A stretch of DNA of 37,048 nt from an uncultured Prevotellaceae bacterium (GCA_902794405.1 CADBHI010000017.1:1-37048); one strand, 5' to 3'; shown: positions 7,000 to 15,768, counted from the stretch's first letter. The notes: generated by a model not told the origin, from the sequence alone. Translations and numbers: made by a program.

Positions 7000-8493
7000 T
7001 TATTTGTTCAGTTGCCGAACGTATCTGACCGGTTCTCCGTCGCGCTTCAGTACATCGGAAAAGTCCTGCGGACGGATGGTAACGGGCCCCAGCATGAACT
7101 CTGGAATGTTATAGCTCCTTAGGAACTGACGGTGGTAATCGGGGTCGGCACATGGCAGCTCAAATGGCTTTGAGGCGTGGCCGTTCTTGTCGATGTGTGC
7201 AAAGAACGGACGGGTGTAGTTGCCGTCGTAGCGGCGGCTGCTGAATACTACCCAGCGTCCATTGCTTGACCAGGAGTGGTAGCTCTCCACATCGGGTGAG
7301 TTGATTTCTTTCATGTTTCGTGCCTGCCCCGTGGTCAGGTCCATCATCCATAGGTCAGCATCGCGGTGCCAGATGTGGAACACACCGTATTTGCCAAGGG
7401 TGAACATCAGGAAACGACCGTCGGGAGAGACGCGAGGCAGGGTGGCACTCTTGTCCATTGCCTCGGCATCGAAGGCCAGTTCGCGGGGGCCAAACTGCAT
7501 GGTTTGTGGGTCAAAACTCTTCTTGTAGAGGTTATACTTCACCTCACTGAAACGTCGGATGAGCTCAATGCCGTGGTCAATGGTGTCCTGGTATTCGAAG
7601 TGGGCGCTACAGTAGTAGAGCGTTTTGCCGTCAGGAGCCCAGAATGGGAAACACTCGAACTCCGTCGGGTCGTTCTCGATGTTGGTTACTTCGTTGCGCT
7701 CCACGTCATAGGCTATCAGGTCGCTCTCGGTGTCGTACACCTCAATCTTGTCGGGGTCGGTAATATGAAAGGTTTGTACGGTCTTGTTGGTGGAGTAGAC
7801 GATGAGGGGAAGCCAAGGGTGCCACGTAGGATAGACGCCAGCTGAGAGAATGGAATCATTGCTCATGTTGATTTTCTTGACTTTCCCGTCGTAGGCGATG
7901 ACAGTTCCCCCCTGATGCTGACGGGCATGGAACTGAAGGCGGTTGGGGTTGTACTGCTGGTAGTTGTGGCAGTTGATGCACTGCCCTTTTGCCGGCTCTG
8001 TACAGAGCATGTTATCGTAGACGACACTCTCGTCGTAGTTCTCAATGCAACGCTGACTGATGGTCAGGTCTTTGTAGATGACATACGACGGCGCAATCAA
8101 GCGGTAACTGATATAGGGATTGATGGAGTCTGGCGATACGTGGATATTGAAAGGCTTGAAACGCGTCCACTGGTCGTTGGCCTGAATATAAACCTCCACC
8201 TTAATAGCCTTGCCCTTGGCATACTCGGTCAGTCTCTTCCAGTCATCTACATCGGGTTGTACCTTTGTTCCGCCACACACTAACTCTTCCTCTCCGGCCG
8301 TCAGTCTGGCTACGATACCATCGGCCTTGCCGTCAACTTCGAACGTTAGGGGGGCGATGTTGATAGGGACGGTGACGTTGGTGTAGTCAGGATAGATGGG
8401 CGGCAATTCCTTCGACTCGCTGAACGTCTTCGGTATCTTGTTTCCGCAGGCGACGAGCGCTACTGCAGCAATGATGACAAGCAATTTCTTCAT
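7000..8493 (-). CDS. PD40/TolB-like beta-propeller lipoprotein with a CxxCH haem motif
   Basis: The 497-residue product starts with a lipoprotein signal (VALVAC-GN, lipidated Cys16). The C-terminal two-thirds contain WD40-like/PD40 propeller repeats of TolB type, such as FPFWAPDGKTLYYCSA, PRVSPDGRFLMFTLG and YHSWSSNGRWVVFSSRR. Between lipid anchor and propeller lies one CINCH motif (Cys172, Cys175, His176), the signature for covalent c-type haem attachment in an exported protein. It is followed by a His-rich stretch (FHARQHQGG). It is the last gene of a five-gene operon and starts 1 bp after the stop of the upstream polytopic membrane protein, suggesting the two act together. No enzymatic function can be assigned; a redox or sensory surface lipoprotein is possible. 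Confidence 0.8.
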   Translation of the reverse strand: MKKLLVIIAAVALVACGNKIPKTFSESKELPPIYPDYTNVTVPINIAPLTFEVDGKADGIVARLTAGEEELVCGGTKVQPDVDDWKRLTEYAKGKAIKVEVYIQANDQWTRFKPFNIHVSPDSINPYISYRLIAPSYVIYKDLTISQRCIENYDESVVYDNMLCTEPAKGQCINCHNYQQYNPNRLQFHARQHQGGTVIAYDGKVKKINMSNDSILSAGVYPTWHPWLPLIVYSTNKTVQTFHITDPDKIEVYDTESDLIAYDVERNEVTNIENDPTEFECFPFWAPDGKTLYYCSAHFEYQDTIDHGIELIRRFSEVKYNLYKKSFDPQTMQFGPRELAFDAEAMDKSATLPRVSPDGRFLMFTLGKYGVFHIWHRDADLWMMDLTTGQARNMKEINSPDVESYHSWSSNGRWVVFSSRRYDGNYTRPFFAHIDKNGHASKPFELPCADPDYHRQFLRSYNIPEFMLGPVTIRPQDFSDVLKRDGEPVRYVRQLNK

Positions 8494-8494
8494 A

Positions 8495-10384
8495 TTAATA
8501 ATATGTGATGTCCTTCAGGAAGAAGTATTCAAAATAATAGGTGTTACCGTAGCGCTGGTAGAGATAGCTTCTCAACTGTGGCGAGCCCTGATATTGTTTC
8601 ATAATCTCCATAAAGCCCTGGAGGTTATCCTTAACACTCTGCTCGAAAGGCAGTTCGTTGACGAAATCCTTATGCTGAAGGTTACCAAAAAGATAGGCCG
8701 CTTCTTGGATGATGCGTGGAACGGGATTGTTGGGATGCAGGTCGAGGTATCGGTCAAAGCGTGCCCAGAAATCATCGGGATTCCTCGTCCACATGGTAGC
8801 GAGAAGGGCCTGCTCTTGGAAGTAGGGGTCGTCAGCATCATGTTTCGACAACATGGTCATCAGGTTTTTCTCCACGTAGTTGTTGCTTTCGCTCTGGATA
8901 TTGCTATAGTGCATCATGTGGGTGATGGGTCCCGTCTCAGGATCGACGCCTATGAGTCCTGGAACATCAATCATTTTCTCAATGTGGTCTGCCCATTCGT
9001 CGTGGAACAGCGTTTGTCGTAGCAGGCCGACGAATTTCCGGGCTGCTTGAGATTCTTTGCTGAGTAGTGCCGTTCTGGCCATATACTGTAGCAGTTCGAC
9101 GCTCCATCCAGTATATACTCCTTCCTCCATGCACATACGGTGGCATTCGTTCATAACACCATATTGATAATAGATCATCTTGCCGGCAACAGTGAACATG
9201 TAGACGGGTAGTGGGGTGTTGCTACGGCTGGAACCTTTGCGGAAGTTATACATCTCGTCACACTGACGTCCTAAACGGCTGAGTGCCAAGTTGTGCATCA
9301 TAACGATGGAGCGTGTAGGCTCACAGTCCTGTTTCTGACCTTCAGCTATAACCCCTTCCCAGTCTGTATTTTCAATGCAGTGCAGCATTCTCAGCTCGTG
9401 GTGGAAGTTGGCGTCCTTGTACCAGAAGTGCCATACACCAGCGGCGAGGACAACCAACATTGCTCCTTGAATGGCCCATTGCACAAGCGGCTTTTTGCTT
9501 GTCTGTTCCTTTTGGACGTTCTTTCCCTTTTTGGCTTTTTTCTGTTGCTTGTCTTCCTTCGTGTTTTCCTCAGGCCATACATAACGGAAGGTCACGACAA
9601 GAGCTAAGTAACAGCCTGCCAACACATAATAGGGAATCAAGAAGTTGGGATAAGTCTTTTCTACCGAGAAGTAGGGTAGGGCAGTCTGGTAGATATAGAG
9701 AAGGTTCGTCTGATGGTACACGAAACGGTAATAGAACAGTGGGATGGCCACGATAGCCAGCAGGGCAACACCTGTGAGTACGGCATTCTGGGTACGTTTT
9801 TTCCCAAGTCGCCATGTCCAAATGCCCATCAGAAGAGCTGCAGCCAGTGCATAGATGCCCATTAGCGGATAGCCCGCCAAGGTGACGATAACGATAAAGG
9901 CAGCTTTCAACCACAGCTTCTCAGGTAGTTTGCGGAATGCCCACATCAGCGCGATGGCTACCGTTGTTCCTATGGTAGACATAAAGAAGTAGCCTTTCGT
10001 ACTCATGTAATAGACCCAGTAGCCCAAGGTCATATTGGCCGTCAGCAGAATGGCTACAGGTATCAGGGCGATGATGTTCCATCTGTCGGGAATGCAGAAT
10101 GTGCGTTTGGTCAGCCACATGAGCAGCAGCCACCAGCCGCATAACATCAGAGTTCCTATCCAGGGGTAATAGAAGAACTGTGTGAAGAACGACCCTATGT
10201 AGGAAAGCATACCCCCGGACACCACCATCTGTTGCTTGAAGAACAGCGAGGAATAGAGGAACATGTCGTATTGCTGGATTTTCCAAAGCAGGTCGGACTC
10301 AACCACAATCAGGGCAATGGCAATGACTAACAGTACCCCTATCCACAGAGCAAACGGCTTCATCTTTTTTATCATATCACTCAT
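8495..10384 (-). CDS. Polytopic membrane protein with soluble C-terminal half (DUF6057-like)
   Basis: The 629-residue protein has about nine or ten hydrophobic helices in its first 320 residues (for example FALWIGVLLVIAIALIVV and IGTLMLCGWWLLLMWL). One helix pair is separated by a Lys-rich loop (KEDKQQKKAKKGKNVQKEQ). The remaining 300 residues are soluble and helical, with TPR-like features such as NLALSRLGRQCDEMYNF. The layout matches what I remember of DUF6057, a Bacteroidetes family of unknown function; this name is given with caution. It lies 9 bp after ribBA and 1 bp before the PD40 lipoprotein, so the two very likely work as a unit in the envelope. Confidence 0.72.
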   Translation of the reverse strand: MSDMIKKMKPFALWIGVLLVIAIALIVVESDLLWKIQQYDMFLYSSLFFKQQMVVSGGMLSYIGSFFTQFFYYPWIGTLMLCGWWLLLMWLTKRTFCIPDRWNIIALIPVAILLTANMTLGYWVYYMSTKGYFFMSTIGTTVAIALMWAFRKLPEKLWLKAAFIVIVTLAGYPLMGIYALAAALLMGIWTWRLGKKRTQNAVLTGVALLAIVAIPLFYYRFVYHQTNLLYIYQTALPYFSVEKTYPNFLIPYYVLAGCYLALVVTFRYVWPEENTKEDKQQKKAKKGKNVQKEQTSKKPLVQWAIQGAMLVVLAAGVWHFWYKDANFHHELRMLHCIENTDWEGVIAEGQKQDCEPTRSIVMMHNLALSRLGRQCDEMYNFRKGSSRSNTPLPVYMFTVAGKMIYYQYGVMNECHRMCMEEGVYTGWSVELLQYMARTALLSKESQAARKFVGLLRQTLFHDEWADHIEKMIDVPGLIGVDPETGPITHMMHYSNIQSESNNYVEKNLMTMLSKHDADDPYFQEQALLATMWTRNPDDFWARFDRYLDLHPNNPVPRIIQEAAYLFGNLQHKDFVNELPFEQSVKDNLQGFMEIMKQYQGSPQLRSYLYQRYGNTYYFEYFFLKDITYY

Positions 10385-10393
10385 CTCTTGCCT

Positions 10394-11602
10394 CTATAGA
10401 TGAAGCGTATGCCCCATACGCTCCTGCTTGGTTTTCAGGTAGCGGTAGTCGTATTCGTTGGGAGTCACCTCAATGGGAACATTCTCGATGATTTCCAGCC
10501 CGTAGGCTTCCAGTCCGACGCGCTTCGTGGGATTATTGGTCATGAGACGCATCTTATGAATGCCTAAGTGGCGAAGCATCTGGGCACCACAGCCATAGTC
10601 GCGCTCATCAGGCTTAAAGCCCAAGTGAACGTTGGCTTCCACAGTATCGAGCCCTTCTTCCTGTAGTTTATAAGCGGCAATCTTATTCATTAGCCCAATG
10701 CCGCGACCTTCCTGTTGCATGTAGATGACCACGCCTTTCCCCTCTTTCTCAATCATCTCAAGCGACTTGTGTAGTTGTTCACCACAGTCGCAGCGCATGG
10801 AGCCGAGTATGTCGCCTGTGGCACAGCTGGAGTGGACGCGTACCAGCACCGGCTCGTCCTCTTTCCATTGGCCTTTGATGAGGGCCATGTGCTCTAAGCC
10901 ATTTGACCGCTGACGGAAGGGAATCAACTTGAAATGTCCGTATTTCGTGGGCATGTCCACCTGATTGCCGACCTCGATGAGTGATTCCTTGCGGAGTCGG
11001 TAGGCTATCAGGTCTTTGATGGTGATAATCTTCAGATGGTGTTCCTGGGCAAATACCTGCAACTCGGGCATTCGGGCCATCGTGCCGTCGTCGTTCATGA
11101 TTTCTATGAGTGCACCGGCAGGGTATAGCCCGGCAAGCTTGCACAGGTCGACGGCAGCCTCGGTATGACCAGAGCGGCGCAGTACGCCATTGTCCTGGGC
11201 ATAGAGTGGATTGATATGTCCGGGACGCCCGAAGGTCTTAGGCGTTGAGGCAGGGTCGGCCAGGGCTTGTATGGTGGCAGCACGGTCACGGGCTGAGACG
11301 CCTGTGGTACAGCCTTCCAGCTTGTCGACAGTAACGGTGAAGGGTGTTCCAAGTACCGAAGTGTTGTCTTGTACCTGATGTGGAAGGTCAAGTTCCTGAC
11401 TGCGGCTGATGGTGATGGGGGCGCAGAGCACGCCACGGGCATATTTCAACATGAAATTCACCATTTCAGGGGTGATTTTCTCTGCAGCACATATTAGGTC
11501 GCCTTCGTTCTCGCGGTCTTCGTCGTCTACCACAATGACAAACCGGCCTTCACGGAAGTCCTCTATGGCTTCTTCTATGGTGTTGAGCTTAAATGGTTCC
11601 AT
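10394..11602 (-). CDS. ribBA: Bifunctional 3,4-dihydroxy-2-butanone 4-phosphate synthase / GTP cyclohydrolase II
   Basis: The 402-residue enzyme carries both entry steps of riboflavin synthesis. The N-terminal RibB half shows [13 protein letters not shown], which holds the acidic metal-binding loop, [10 protein letters not shown] and [10 protein letters not shown], and makes dihydroxybutanone phosphate from ribulose 5-phosphate. The C-terminal RibA half shows [18 protein letters not shown] with the three zinc cysteines (C260, C271, C273) and the GTP-binding QQEGRGIGL. All key residues appear intact, so both activities are expected. It sits 21 bp after the LptF/G-type gene in the same operon, a linkage I recall from other Bacteroidales. 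No FMN riboswitch is apparent because the gene lies inside the operon. Confidence 0.96.
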   Translation of the reverse strand: MEPFKLNTIEEAIEDFREGRFVIVVDDEDRENEGDLICAAEKITPEMVNFMLKYARGVLCAPITISRSQELDLPHQVQDNTSVLGTPFTVTVDKLEGCTTGVSARDRAATIQALADPASTPKTFGRPGHINPLYAQDNGVLRRSGHTEAAVDLCKLAGLYPAGALIEIMNDDGTMARMPELQVFAQEHHLKIITIKDLIAYRLRKESLIEVGNQVDMPTKYGHFKLIPFRQRSNGLEHMALIKGQWKEDEPVLVRVHSSCATGDILGSMRCDCGEQLHKSLEMIEKEGKGVVIYMQQEGRGIGLMNKIAAYKLQEEGLDTVEANVHLGFKPDERDYGCGAQMLRHLGIHKMRLMTNNPTKRVGLEAYGLEIIENVPIEVTPNEYDYRYLKTKQERMGHTLHL

Positions 11603-11623
11603 TCCTATACCTTATTATATATA

Positions 11624-13561
11624 TTATATATGTCCCAGTTCGATAACCTTGGGAATAATTTTGTTGTTTGTCTGCCTGATGTCGTGCAGGTCTTTATAGA
11701 GTCGTAAGCGGAAACGCCACATGCGCAGATAGAAGAAAACTCCCAACGGCAGGATGATGGCCGTGATGATGTTCATCCACTTGCGGTTGAACGGACGGGT
11801 ATGTGCACGGGTCATCAGAATGGGGTAGTTGTTCAGCTCTGTCAGGACGAGACGGTCTCGCGTATAACCTAGGTCCTCGATAGTACTCTCCAGCTTTTCG
11901 TCGATCCTTTCTATTTCGTGGTCATCGCTATATTTGAAGAATACCTTGATGGGGTTTGGTAAGTGCAACAGGTGATGCTCCTCTGTATACTGGGCAATGC
12001 TGGCATTGATTTCCTCCAACACGGCTGCGTCTTTCAAGTACTTCGGATCTTCAATGATAACCTCCTTACGCATGATATTTCGTTTCGTACGGAGTCCGAA
12101 GATACGGCGTATCAGCTCTTTGTATAGATCGATGTTAAACACAACAGAGTCATTGTTGGCCTTGTATGTGAAGAATATGGCCACCGGCGCCAGCGCCATT
12201 GTCGAGATGAGTTTTCCGAACCATACCGTCCACTCGTCTGCCCTCGCCATTCTCATGCCTGAGTTCTCGAAAATATAGTAGATGATGAACACCAGCACCG
12301 AGATGATGACGGGAACACCCATACCTCCTTTGCGGATAATGGCTCCCAACGGTGCACCAATAAAGAAGAATATGATGCATGAAAGGGCTACCGTGAAACG
12401 GTTGATGGCTTCCATGCGGTGTAGACGCTCATGACGGTTGATGTTGAACGAGTAGTCGGCTTTCATCGACAGGTCGTACGACTCCGTCTGTGCCTTTTCC
12501 ATGGCCCGTTGCACGACTATTCGCTTCTTGTCTGTAGACAGCTTGCTGAAGAGAGTGTCGAAGTTCACTTTCCCTGCGGCAGCCTGAGCGTATGCTTTCA
12601 GGGAGTCTTTTTTGCCAATAACGGGTGTCCTGAACGTACGGAAACGGGCCTCGCGCTCGAACTGCCGTCCCACGGAGTCGTTCTTGATGATAATGGCTCC
12701 TAAGTCATCCAGTATGAGGCTCAGGCTCTTAGAACGGGGGTCGGCGGCAACACCCGATTCGTCGGCCAATGTGAACTCGCCGTCATAGTCTAATACGATA
12801 TGCTTTTGGGCAAATGTCTCGCGGCGATAAGGCACATTAGCAGAGCCGCCTAACTCCTGAGACTGCATGTTTTCGAACCATTCGCCGTTAAATAGGTTCA
12901 GTATCAGGTGCTTCTTTTCGGCCGTTGACTGTAGCATTCCAGAGTCGGCAAGGATGATGGCCTGGTCTTCGTAGCTGTTCGTACGCCGGTAGATCATGAT
13001 GCCGTAGAGCATGCCTGTCTGTAAGTCTTTCTTCTGTACATAGAGGTTGGCGTTTGGTATACCGTCGTAGAACACGCCTTCGGGTATTTCCAGTTCGGGA
13101 CTCTTCTGTTTGACCGACAGCAGTAGCTGGTAGAATGACTTGTCGGCATGGGGACCTACAATGTCTTGGAAGTAAAAGGAAATACCGGCAACGGCGAACA
13201 CAATAACAATGATAGCTCGCGAGGCTTGCAGAAGCGAGATGCCCGCTGCCTTAATAGCCGTTAGCTCAGAACTCTCACCGAGGTTTCCGAAAACAATGAG
13301 TGATGACAGAAGAATAGCCAGCGGGAAGGCCTGTGGCATCAGCATCAGTCCCATGTACCAGAAAAACTGTGCCATGATTTCCAGCGACAGGCCTTTGCCT
13401 ATCAGCTCGTTCACATAGCGCCACAGAAATTGCATCATCAGCACAAACTGGCAGATAAAAAAAGCGCCCACAAACAATTGCAGGAATTGTTTGGCAACGA
13501 ATATGTCTAATTTCCTGACCAGTCGGAATGACTTTATCCAATTCTTTATGCGAAACATCAT
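11624..13561 (-). CDS. LptF/LptG (YjgP/YjgQ) family permease
   Basis: The 645-residue membrane protein starts with the family-typical [19 protein letters not shown] and contains paired membrane helices at the N-terminus, then a large periplasmic domain, then further helices ([20 protein letters not shown], typical for LptF/G). It would form the membrane part of the ABC machine that extracts lipopolysaccharide from the inner membrane for export to the cell surface, together with LptB, which is not in this window. It is much longer than E. coli LptF or LptG (about 360 residues) because of an extended middle region and a C-terminal part with another hydrophobic segment ([15 protein letters not shown]). 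An enlarged form is usual in Bacteroidetes. A second ATG 3 bp in (13558) is an equally good start. Confidence 0.9.
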   Translation of the reverse strand: MMFRIKNWIKSFRLVRKLDIFVAKQFLQLFVGAFFICQFVLMMQFLWRYVNELIGKGLSLEIMAQFFWYMGLMLMPQAFPLAILLSSLIVFGNLGESSELTAIKAAGISLLQASRAIIVIVFAVAGISFYFQDIVGPHADKSFYQLLLSVKQKSPELEIPEGVFYDGIPNANLYVQKKDLQTGMLYGIMIYRRTNSYEDQAIILADSGMLQSTAEKKHLILNLFNGEWFENMQSQELGGSANVPYRRETFAQKHIVLDYDGEFTLADESGVAADPRSKSLSLILDDLGAIIIKNDSVGRQFEREARFRTFRTPVIGKKDSLKAYAQAAAGKVNFDTLFSKLSTDKKRIVVQRAMEKAQTESYDLSMKADYSFNINRHERLHRMEAINRFTVALSCIIFFFIGAPLGAIIRKGGMGVPVIISVLVFIIYYIFENSGMRMARADEWTVWFGKLISTMALAPVAIFFTYKANNDSVVFNIDLYKELIRRIFGLRTKRNIMRKEVIIEDPKYLKDAAVLEEINASIAQYTEEHHLLHLPNPIKVFFKYSDDHEIERIDEKLESTIEDLGYTRDRLVLTELNNYPILMTRAHTRPFNRKWMNIITAIILPLGVFFYLRMWRFRLRLYKDLHDIRQTNNKIIPKVIELGHI

Positions 13562-13566
13562 TCCTC

Positions 13567-13974
13567 TTATAGTCCACTAACCCTGTGCAGACGTTCCATG
13601 TTGCCGTCCCACAGGTCGTGGAGGTCGTCAATGTCCTCGGGAAATGCATAGTCTGAAACAAGTAGACACAACTCGTCTGTCAACTCACTTCGGCCAATAC
13701 GCATCTCCCAGTAGGCATCAGGATCGTCCTCGTTTACCCACTGTAATCTGATGAACTGGTTCCTCTGCTGGTCAATCACTTGTGCTTCCAGGGTATGGTG
13801 CTCTGTCCACTCCTCGCCCCAAGTGAGTGCGATGATGCCCTCGCGAACCTCTTCCACATAGTCTGCTAACCATCTTTCCAGACCATGGATGGTGCCTATC
13901 TGCTCCCAAACAATGTTGGAAGATTTTGTAGCTAATGGGTACTCAATATAGAGTTTTTGCTTCTTTGTATTCAT
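13567..13974 (-). CDS. START-like domain protein
   Basis: The 135-residue protein looks like the short START-like (SRPBCC/AHSA1-type) proteins of Bacteroidetes, with an alternating beta-rich pattern (LYIEYPLATKSSNIVWEQIG, then ITALTWGEEWTEHH-type strands) and a long C-terminal helix (DIDDLHDLWDGNMERLHRV). Such folds hold hydrophobic ligands in a cavity, but the ligand here is unknown. It has no signal peptide, so it is cytoplasmic. It is the first gene of the operon and its stop is 5 bp before the LptF/G start, which suggests a link to lipid or envelope metabolism. Confidence 0.75.
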   Translation of the reverse strand: MNTKKQKLYIEYPLATKSSNIVWEQIGTIHGLERWLADYVEEVREGIIALTWGEEWTEHHTLEAQVIDQQRNQFIRLQWVNEDDPDAYWEMRIGRSELTDELCLLVSDYAFPEDIDDLHDLWDGNMERLHRVSGL

Positions 13975-14005
13975 GTAAACCCGATTAGAAATACTGATTT
14001 AGGGG

Positions 14006-14039
14006 CAAAATTACTACTTTTTTATCAAATTCGAAAATA
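14006..14039 (-). promoter_or_regulatory. Promoter of the START-like/LptFG/ribBA operon
   Basis: A minus-strand -7 box TAATTTTG (14006-14013) and a TTTG -33 box (14036-14039) are separated by 22 nt, 31 nt upstream of the ATG at 13974. It is back to back with the tRNA promoter at 14054-14084. Confidence 0.6.
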
Positions 14040-14053
14040 TTTTCAAGAGAAAT

Positions 14054-14084
14054 TTTGTTAATTCAAAAAATAGTGCTACCTTTG
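14054..14084 (+). promoter_or_regulatory. Promoter of tRNA-Met
   Basis: A TTTG -33 box (14054-14057) and a TACCTTTG -7 box (14077-14084) are separated by exactly 19 nt, an excellent match to the Bacteroidetes consensus, 22 nt upstream of the tRNA. Confidence 0.8.
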
Positions 14085-14106
14085 CACCCGCAAAAACGAA
14101 AATGAT

Positions 14107-14180
14107 GGCGGGATAGCTCAGCTGGTTAGAGCGCATGATTCATAATCATGAGGTCGCCGGTTCAATCCCGGCTCCCGCTA
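14107..14180 (+). tRNA. tRNA-Met (CAT), elongator type
   Basis: A 74-nt cloverleaf is complete. The acceptor stem is GGCGGGA with TCCCGCT (first pair G-U), the D arm contains GCTCAGCTGGTTAGAGC, the anticodon stem is CATGA/TCATG with loop TTCATAA (anticodon CAT), and the T arm is GCCGG-TTCAATC-CCGGC. The discriminator is A and CCA is not encoded. The acceptor and D-arm sequences fit elongator tRNA-Met, not initiator tRNA. A CAT anticodon could also be lysidine-modified tRNA-Ile2, but the body sequence does not suggest that. Confidence 0.95.
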
Positions 14181-14192
14181 CACTGAATGGTC

Positions 14193-14225
14193 AACGAGTT
14201 GCAGAGATGTAGCTCGTTTTTCTTT
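14193..14225 (+). terminator. Rho-independent terminator of tRNA-Met
   Basis: An 11-bp stem (AACGAGTTGCA with TGTAGCTCGTT, two G-U pairs) closed by a GAGA tetraloop ends at 14218 and is followed by TTTCTTTTTC. It lies 12 nt after the tRNA. Confidence 0.8.
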
Positions 14226-14287
14226 TTCTCCCGCTTTTTGCATCTTTAACGGGGAAAGCTGAGAATAGAGCAGAGTATATAATAAAG

Positions 14288-14314
14288 GTACAGACGGGAA
14301 AGAGATTCGAGAGG
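14288..14314 (+). repeat. Direct repeat R1 flanking the DUF4160-DUF2442 pair
   Basis: This 27-bp stretch (GTACAGAC, then AGAGATTCG, then GAGG) matches 14938-14964 at 23 of 27 positions with no gap, at an offset of exactly 650 bp. It lies between the tRNA terminator and the DUF4160 promoter. Confidence 0.75.
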
Positions 14315-14375
14315 AGGGATGAGTATTTTTCTTCACTTTTCCGACGAAAAGCGTTATAATATCGGAAACTTTTCG

Positions 14376-14383
14376 TAAATTTG
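14376..14383 (+). promoter_or_regulatory. -7 box of the DUF4160-DUF2442 pair
   Basis: TAAATTTG matches TAnnTTTG and lies 24 nt upstream of the ATG at 14408. No convincing -33 box is seen. Confidence 0.5.
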
Positions 14384-14407
14384 CAGCCAAGAAACAGCAA
14401 AACAAGA

Positions 14408-14671
14408 ATGATTATGCCAGAGATTAGCAGATTTTTCGGTATCATCATAGCGATGTTCGGTGACGACCATAACCCGCCGCACTTCCATGTGCGCTACGGT
14501 GACTATCGCTGCACCATCACCATCCACAAGGGCGTGGTGAAGGGCCAGCTGCCGCGAAAGGCACTGAAGAAAGTGTTCGAGTGGATGGACGAGCATCACG
14601 ACGAGCTGATGGCGAATTGGGCACGCCTGCAGGCCGGTGAAGAAGCATTGCCCATTGACCCTTTAAAATAA
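14408..14671 (+). CDS. DUF4160 domain protein
   Basis: This 87-residue basic protein has the DUF4160 signature: MPEISRFFGIIIAMF at the start, then DDHNPPHFHVRYGDY, and a C-terminal helix with WARLQAGEE and the ending PIDPLK. The family start is more likely the ATG at 14414 (MPEIS), six bases in; the ATG at 14408 is also possible. The function is unknown. DUF4160 genes are typically found next to DUF2442 genes, as here (6-bp gap), and the pair has the size and layout of a toxin-antitoxin module, though I know of no firm proof. The coding sequence is richer in G+C than the flanks, and the pair is enclosed by direct repeats, both hints of transfer as a cassette. Confidence 0.85.
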   Translation: MIMPEISRFFGIIIAMFGDDHNPPHFHVRYGDYRCTITIHKGVVKGQLPRKALKKVFEWMDEHHDELMANWARLQAGEEALPIDPLK

Positions 14672-14677
14672 AAGATT

Positions 14678-14926
14678 ATGGAGAATCAGGAGTTGCTTAG
14701 AGTGGTCGATGTGGACTACCTGCACGACTACACGATGGAACTGGAGTTCAGCAACGGAGAGCGCCGCATCGTCGATTTCCGTCCGTTGCTCGTCGGCAAG
14801 CTACGCGAGCAGCTGCTGGAACACGACAAGTTCGTGCAGTTCGCCCTCACCGACTGGACGCTGGAGTGGTTCAACGGCGTGGACTTCGCCCCCGAAAGGC
14901 TGTATGAGCTTGGAAAGGCCGCGTAG
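14678..14926 (+). CDS. DUF2442 domain protein
   Basis: The 82-residue protein fits DUF2442: an N-terminal strand pair with YTMELEFSNGERRIVDFRPL and a C-terminal part with WTLEWFNGVDFAPERLYE. It follows DUF4160 by 6 bp on the same strand and would be translated from the same message. DUF2442 proteins are small presumed regulatory or antitoxin-like proteins; their biochemical role is not established. A G/C-rich hairpin at 14956-14997 closes the two-gene unit. Confidence 0.85.
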   Translation: MENQELLRVVDVDYLHDYTMELEFSNGERRIVDFRPLLVGKLREQLLEHDKFVQFALTDWTLEWFNGVDFAPERLYELGKAA

Positions 14927-14937
14927 TATCTGATAAA

Positions 14938-14964
14938 GTACAGACAGAACAGAGATTCGGGAGG
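14938..14964 (+). repeat. Direct repeat R2 flanking the DUF4160-DUF2442 pair
   Basis: This is the partner of the repeat at 14288-14314 (23 of 27 identical). Its final part is also the left arm of the hairpin at 14956-14997. Confidence 0.75.
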
Positions 14965-14997
14965 CCGGCGCTGGCGATTCAGCGGCAGCCTCCCGAA
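14956..14997 (+). terminator. Hairpin after the DUF4160-DUF2442 pair
   Basis: A 9-bp perfect stem, TTCGGGAGG (14956-14964) and CCTCCCGAA (14989-14997), encloses a 24-nt loop with a small inner CGCT/AGCG pairing. ATTTTAT follows, giving a weak T-rich tail. It is a likely terminator for the two small genes. Confidence 0.55.
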
Positions 14998-15035
14998 GCA
15001 TTTTATGTCTTATCAATCTCATAGAATTATATGGT

Positions 15036-15524
15036 TTACTCAATTGTCACGGTTGTGTTGTTCGCTACCGTCGCGTCATATTCCACGCCCGTTTTCAGTT
15101 CCGCTTTTGAACCGCAAGGGAAGGGCAAACATGTACAGCAGAAGATGATGACTGATAATGCCGTTCGGTTCTTTCCTTGAATGTAAACATCGGATGAGGC
15201 GAAGTTCACAACATCACCCGACGGAAGGTTCAAATACCTCAATTTGATTCCCAACCGACCTTTCGTTCCGAAAGCCGTTGACCGTTTGGCTTCATAGACA
15301 CTACCTTTCACAATAGTTCCCAATGGAATGGCAACTACTCCATCTACGATGACATCGCGTGCGACTTTGAAGTCCACGTTCTGTCCGATTTGTACCTCAG
15401 TTGCGCGCACATTCTTGACGGCCTCAACCGGGACGATGGTGCCACCTTTAATTGTCACTGTTTTCTGCGCAGTGGCAAACCCGCTCATTGCGAGAAATGC
15501 TAAACTCAAAATCAGATTCTTCAT
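15036..15524 (-). CDS. Small secreted protein of unknown function
   Basis: This 162-residue protein begins with a clear signal peptide (MKNLILSLAFLAMSGFATAQ-K). The mature part is beta-rich: GTIVPVEAVKNVRATEVQIG, then FKVARDVIVDGVVAIPLGT, then a FGTKGRLGIKLRYLNLPSG segment. That order (pledge of a fixed exported state, 'VDGVVAIP.GT', 'FG..GRL.I') resembles a widespread unnamed family of small exported beta-domain proteins, but I cannot give it a name. A Cys-rich hydrophobic stretch (SVIIFCCTCLPFPCG) near residue 130 may contact a membrane. The gene is alone on its strand and has an unusually long structured leader of about 240 nt. Confidence 0.7.
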   Translation of the reverse strand: MKNLILSLAFLAMSGFATAQKTVTIKGGTIVPVEAVKNVRATEVQIGQNVDFKVARDVIVDGVVAIPLGTIVKGSVYEAKRSTAFGTKGRLGIKLRYLNLPSGDVVNFASSDVYIQGKNRTALSVIIFCCTCLPFPCGSKAELKTGVEYDATVANNTTVTIE

Positions 15525-15762
15525 AATTCGCTATTACAAGTTAATACTATTCTCAACCTAAAGCCAGCACTAACTTCATGGCATAAAGAAAGCGCAAGCA
15601 CTCTGCCATATCACGAACAGGCTTTGCACGGCCTTAACTATCTTATGGAGAAGCCTGCGCTTGTAGCGCATGCTCCTTAGATAGTTATATTTCGCTCGCT
15701 TCCGCTTTGAGGTGCAAATTCGTTCGTGAAAGATGAGCATATTTATGTGTATCTTACGAAAC
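15525..15762 (-). ncRNA. Structured 5' leader (or sRNA) upstream of the small secreted protein
   Basis: About 240 nt lie between a -7 box (15769-15776) and the ATG at 15524. The main fold is a three-part hairpin at 15635-15687: outer 9-bp stem TAACTATCT/AGATAGTTA, middle GGAG/CTCC, inner TGCGCT/AGCGCA with a 3-nt loop. Downstream on the minus strand are an AGGC/GCCT hairpin and an ATGGCA/TGCCAT stem. Such nested structure suggests a cis-regulatory leader or a separate small RNA. No known riboswitch class is recognised. Confidence 0.45.
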
Positions 15763-15768
15763 ACGGTG

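Noticed and set aside
14107-14180. tRNA-Met considered as an integrase attachment site
   Set aside because: No duplicated tRNA 3' end is found downstream in the window and no integrase gene is present. The direct repeats around DUF4160-DUF2442 are not tRNA sequence.
15576-15671. 31-codon frame in the structured leader, behind an AAGGAG
   Set aside because: The Shine-Dalgarno-like sequence is only one base from the ATG and is part of a hairpin stem, so a structural reason for the bases is simpler. It is kept only as a note in the leader finding.
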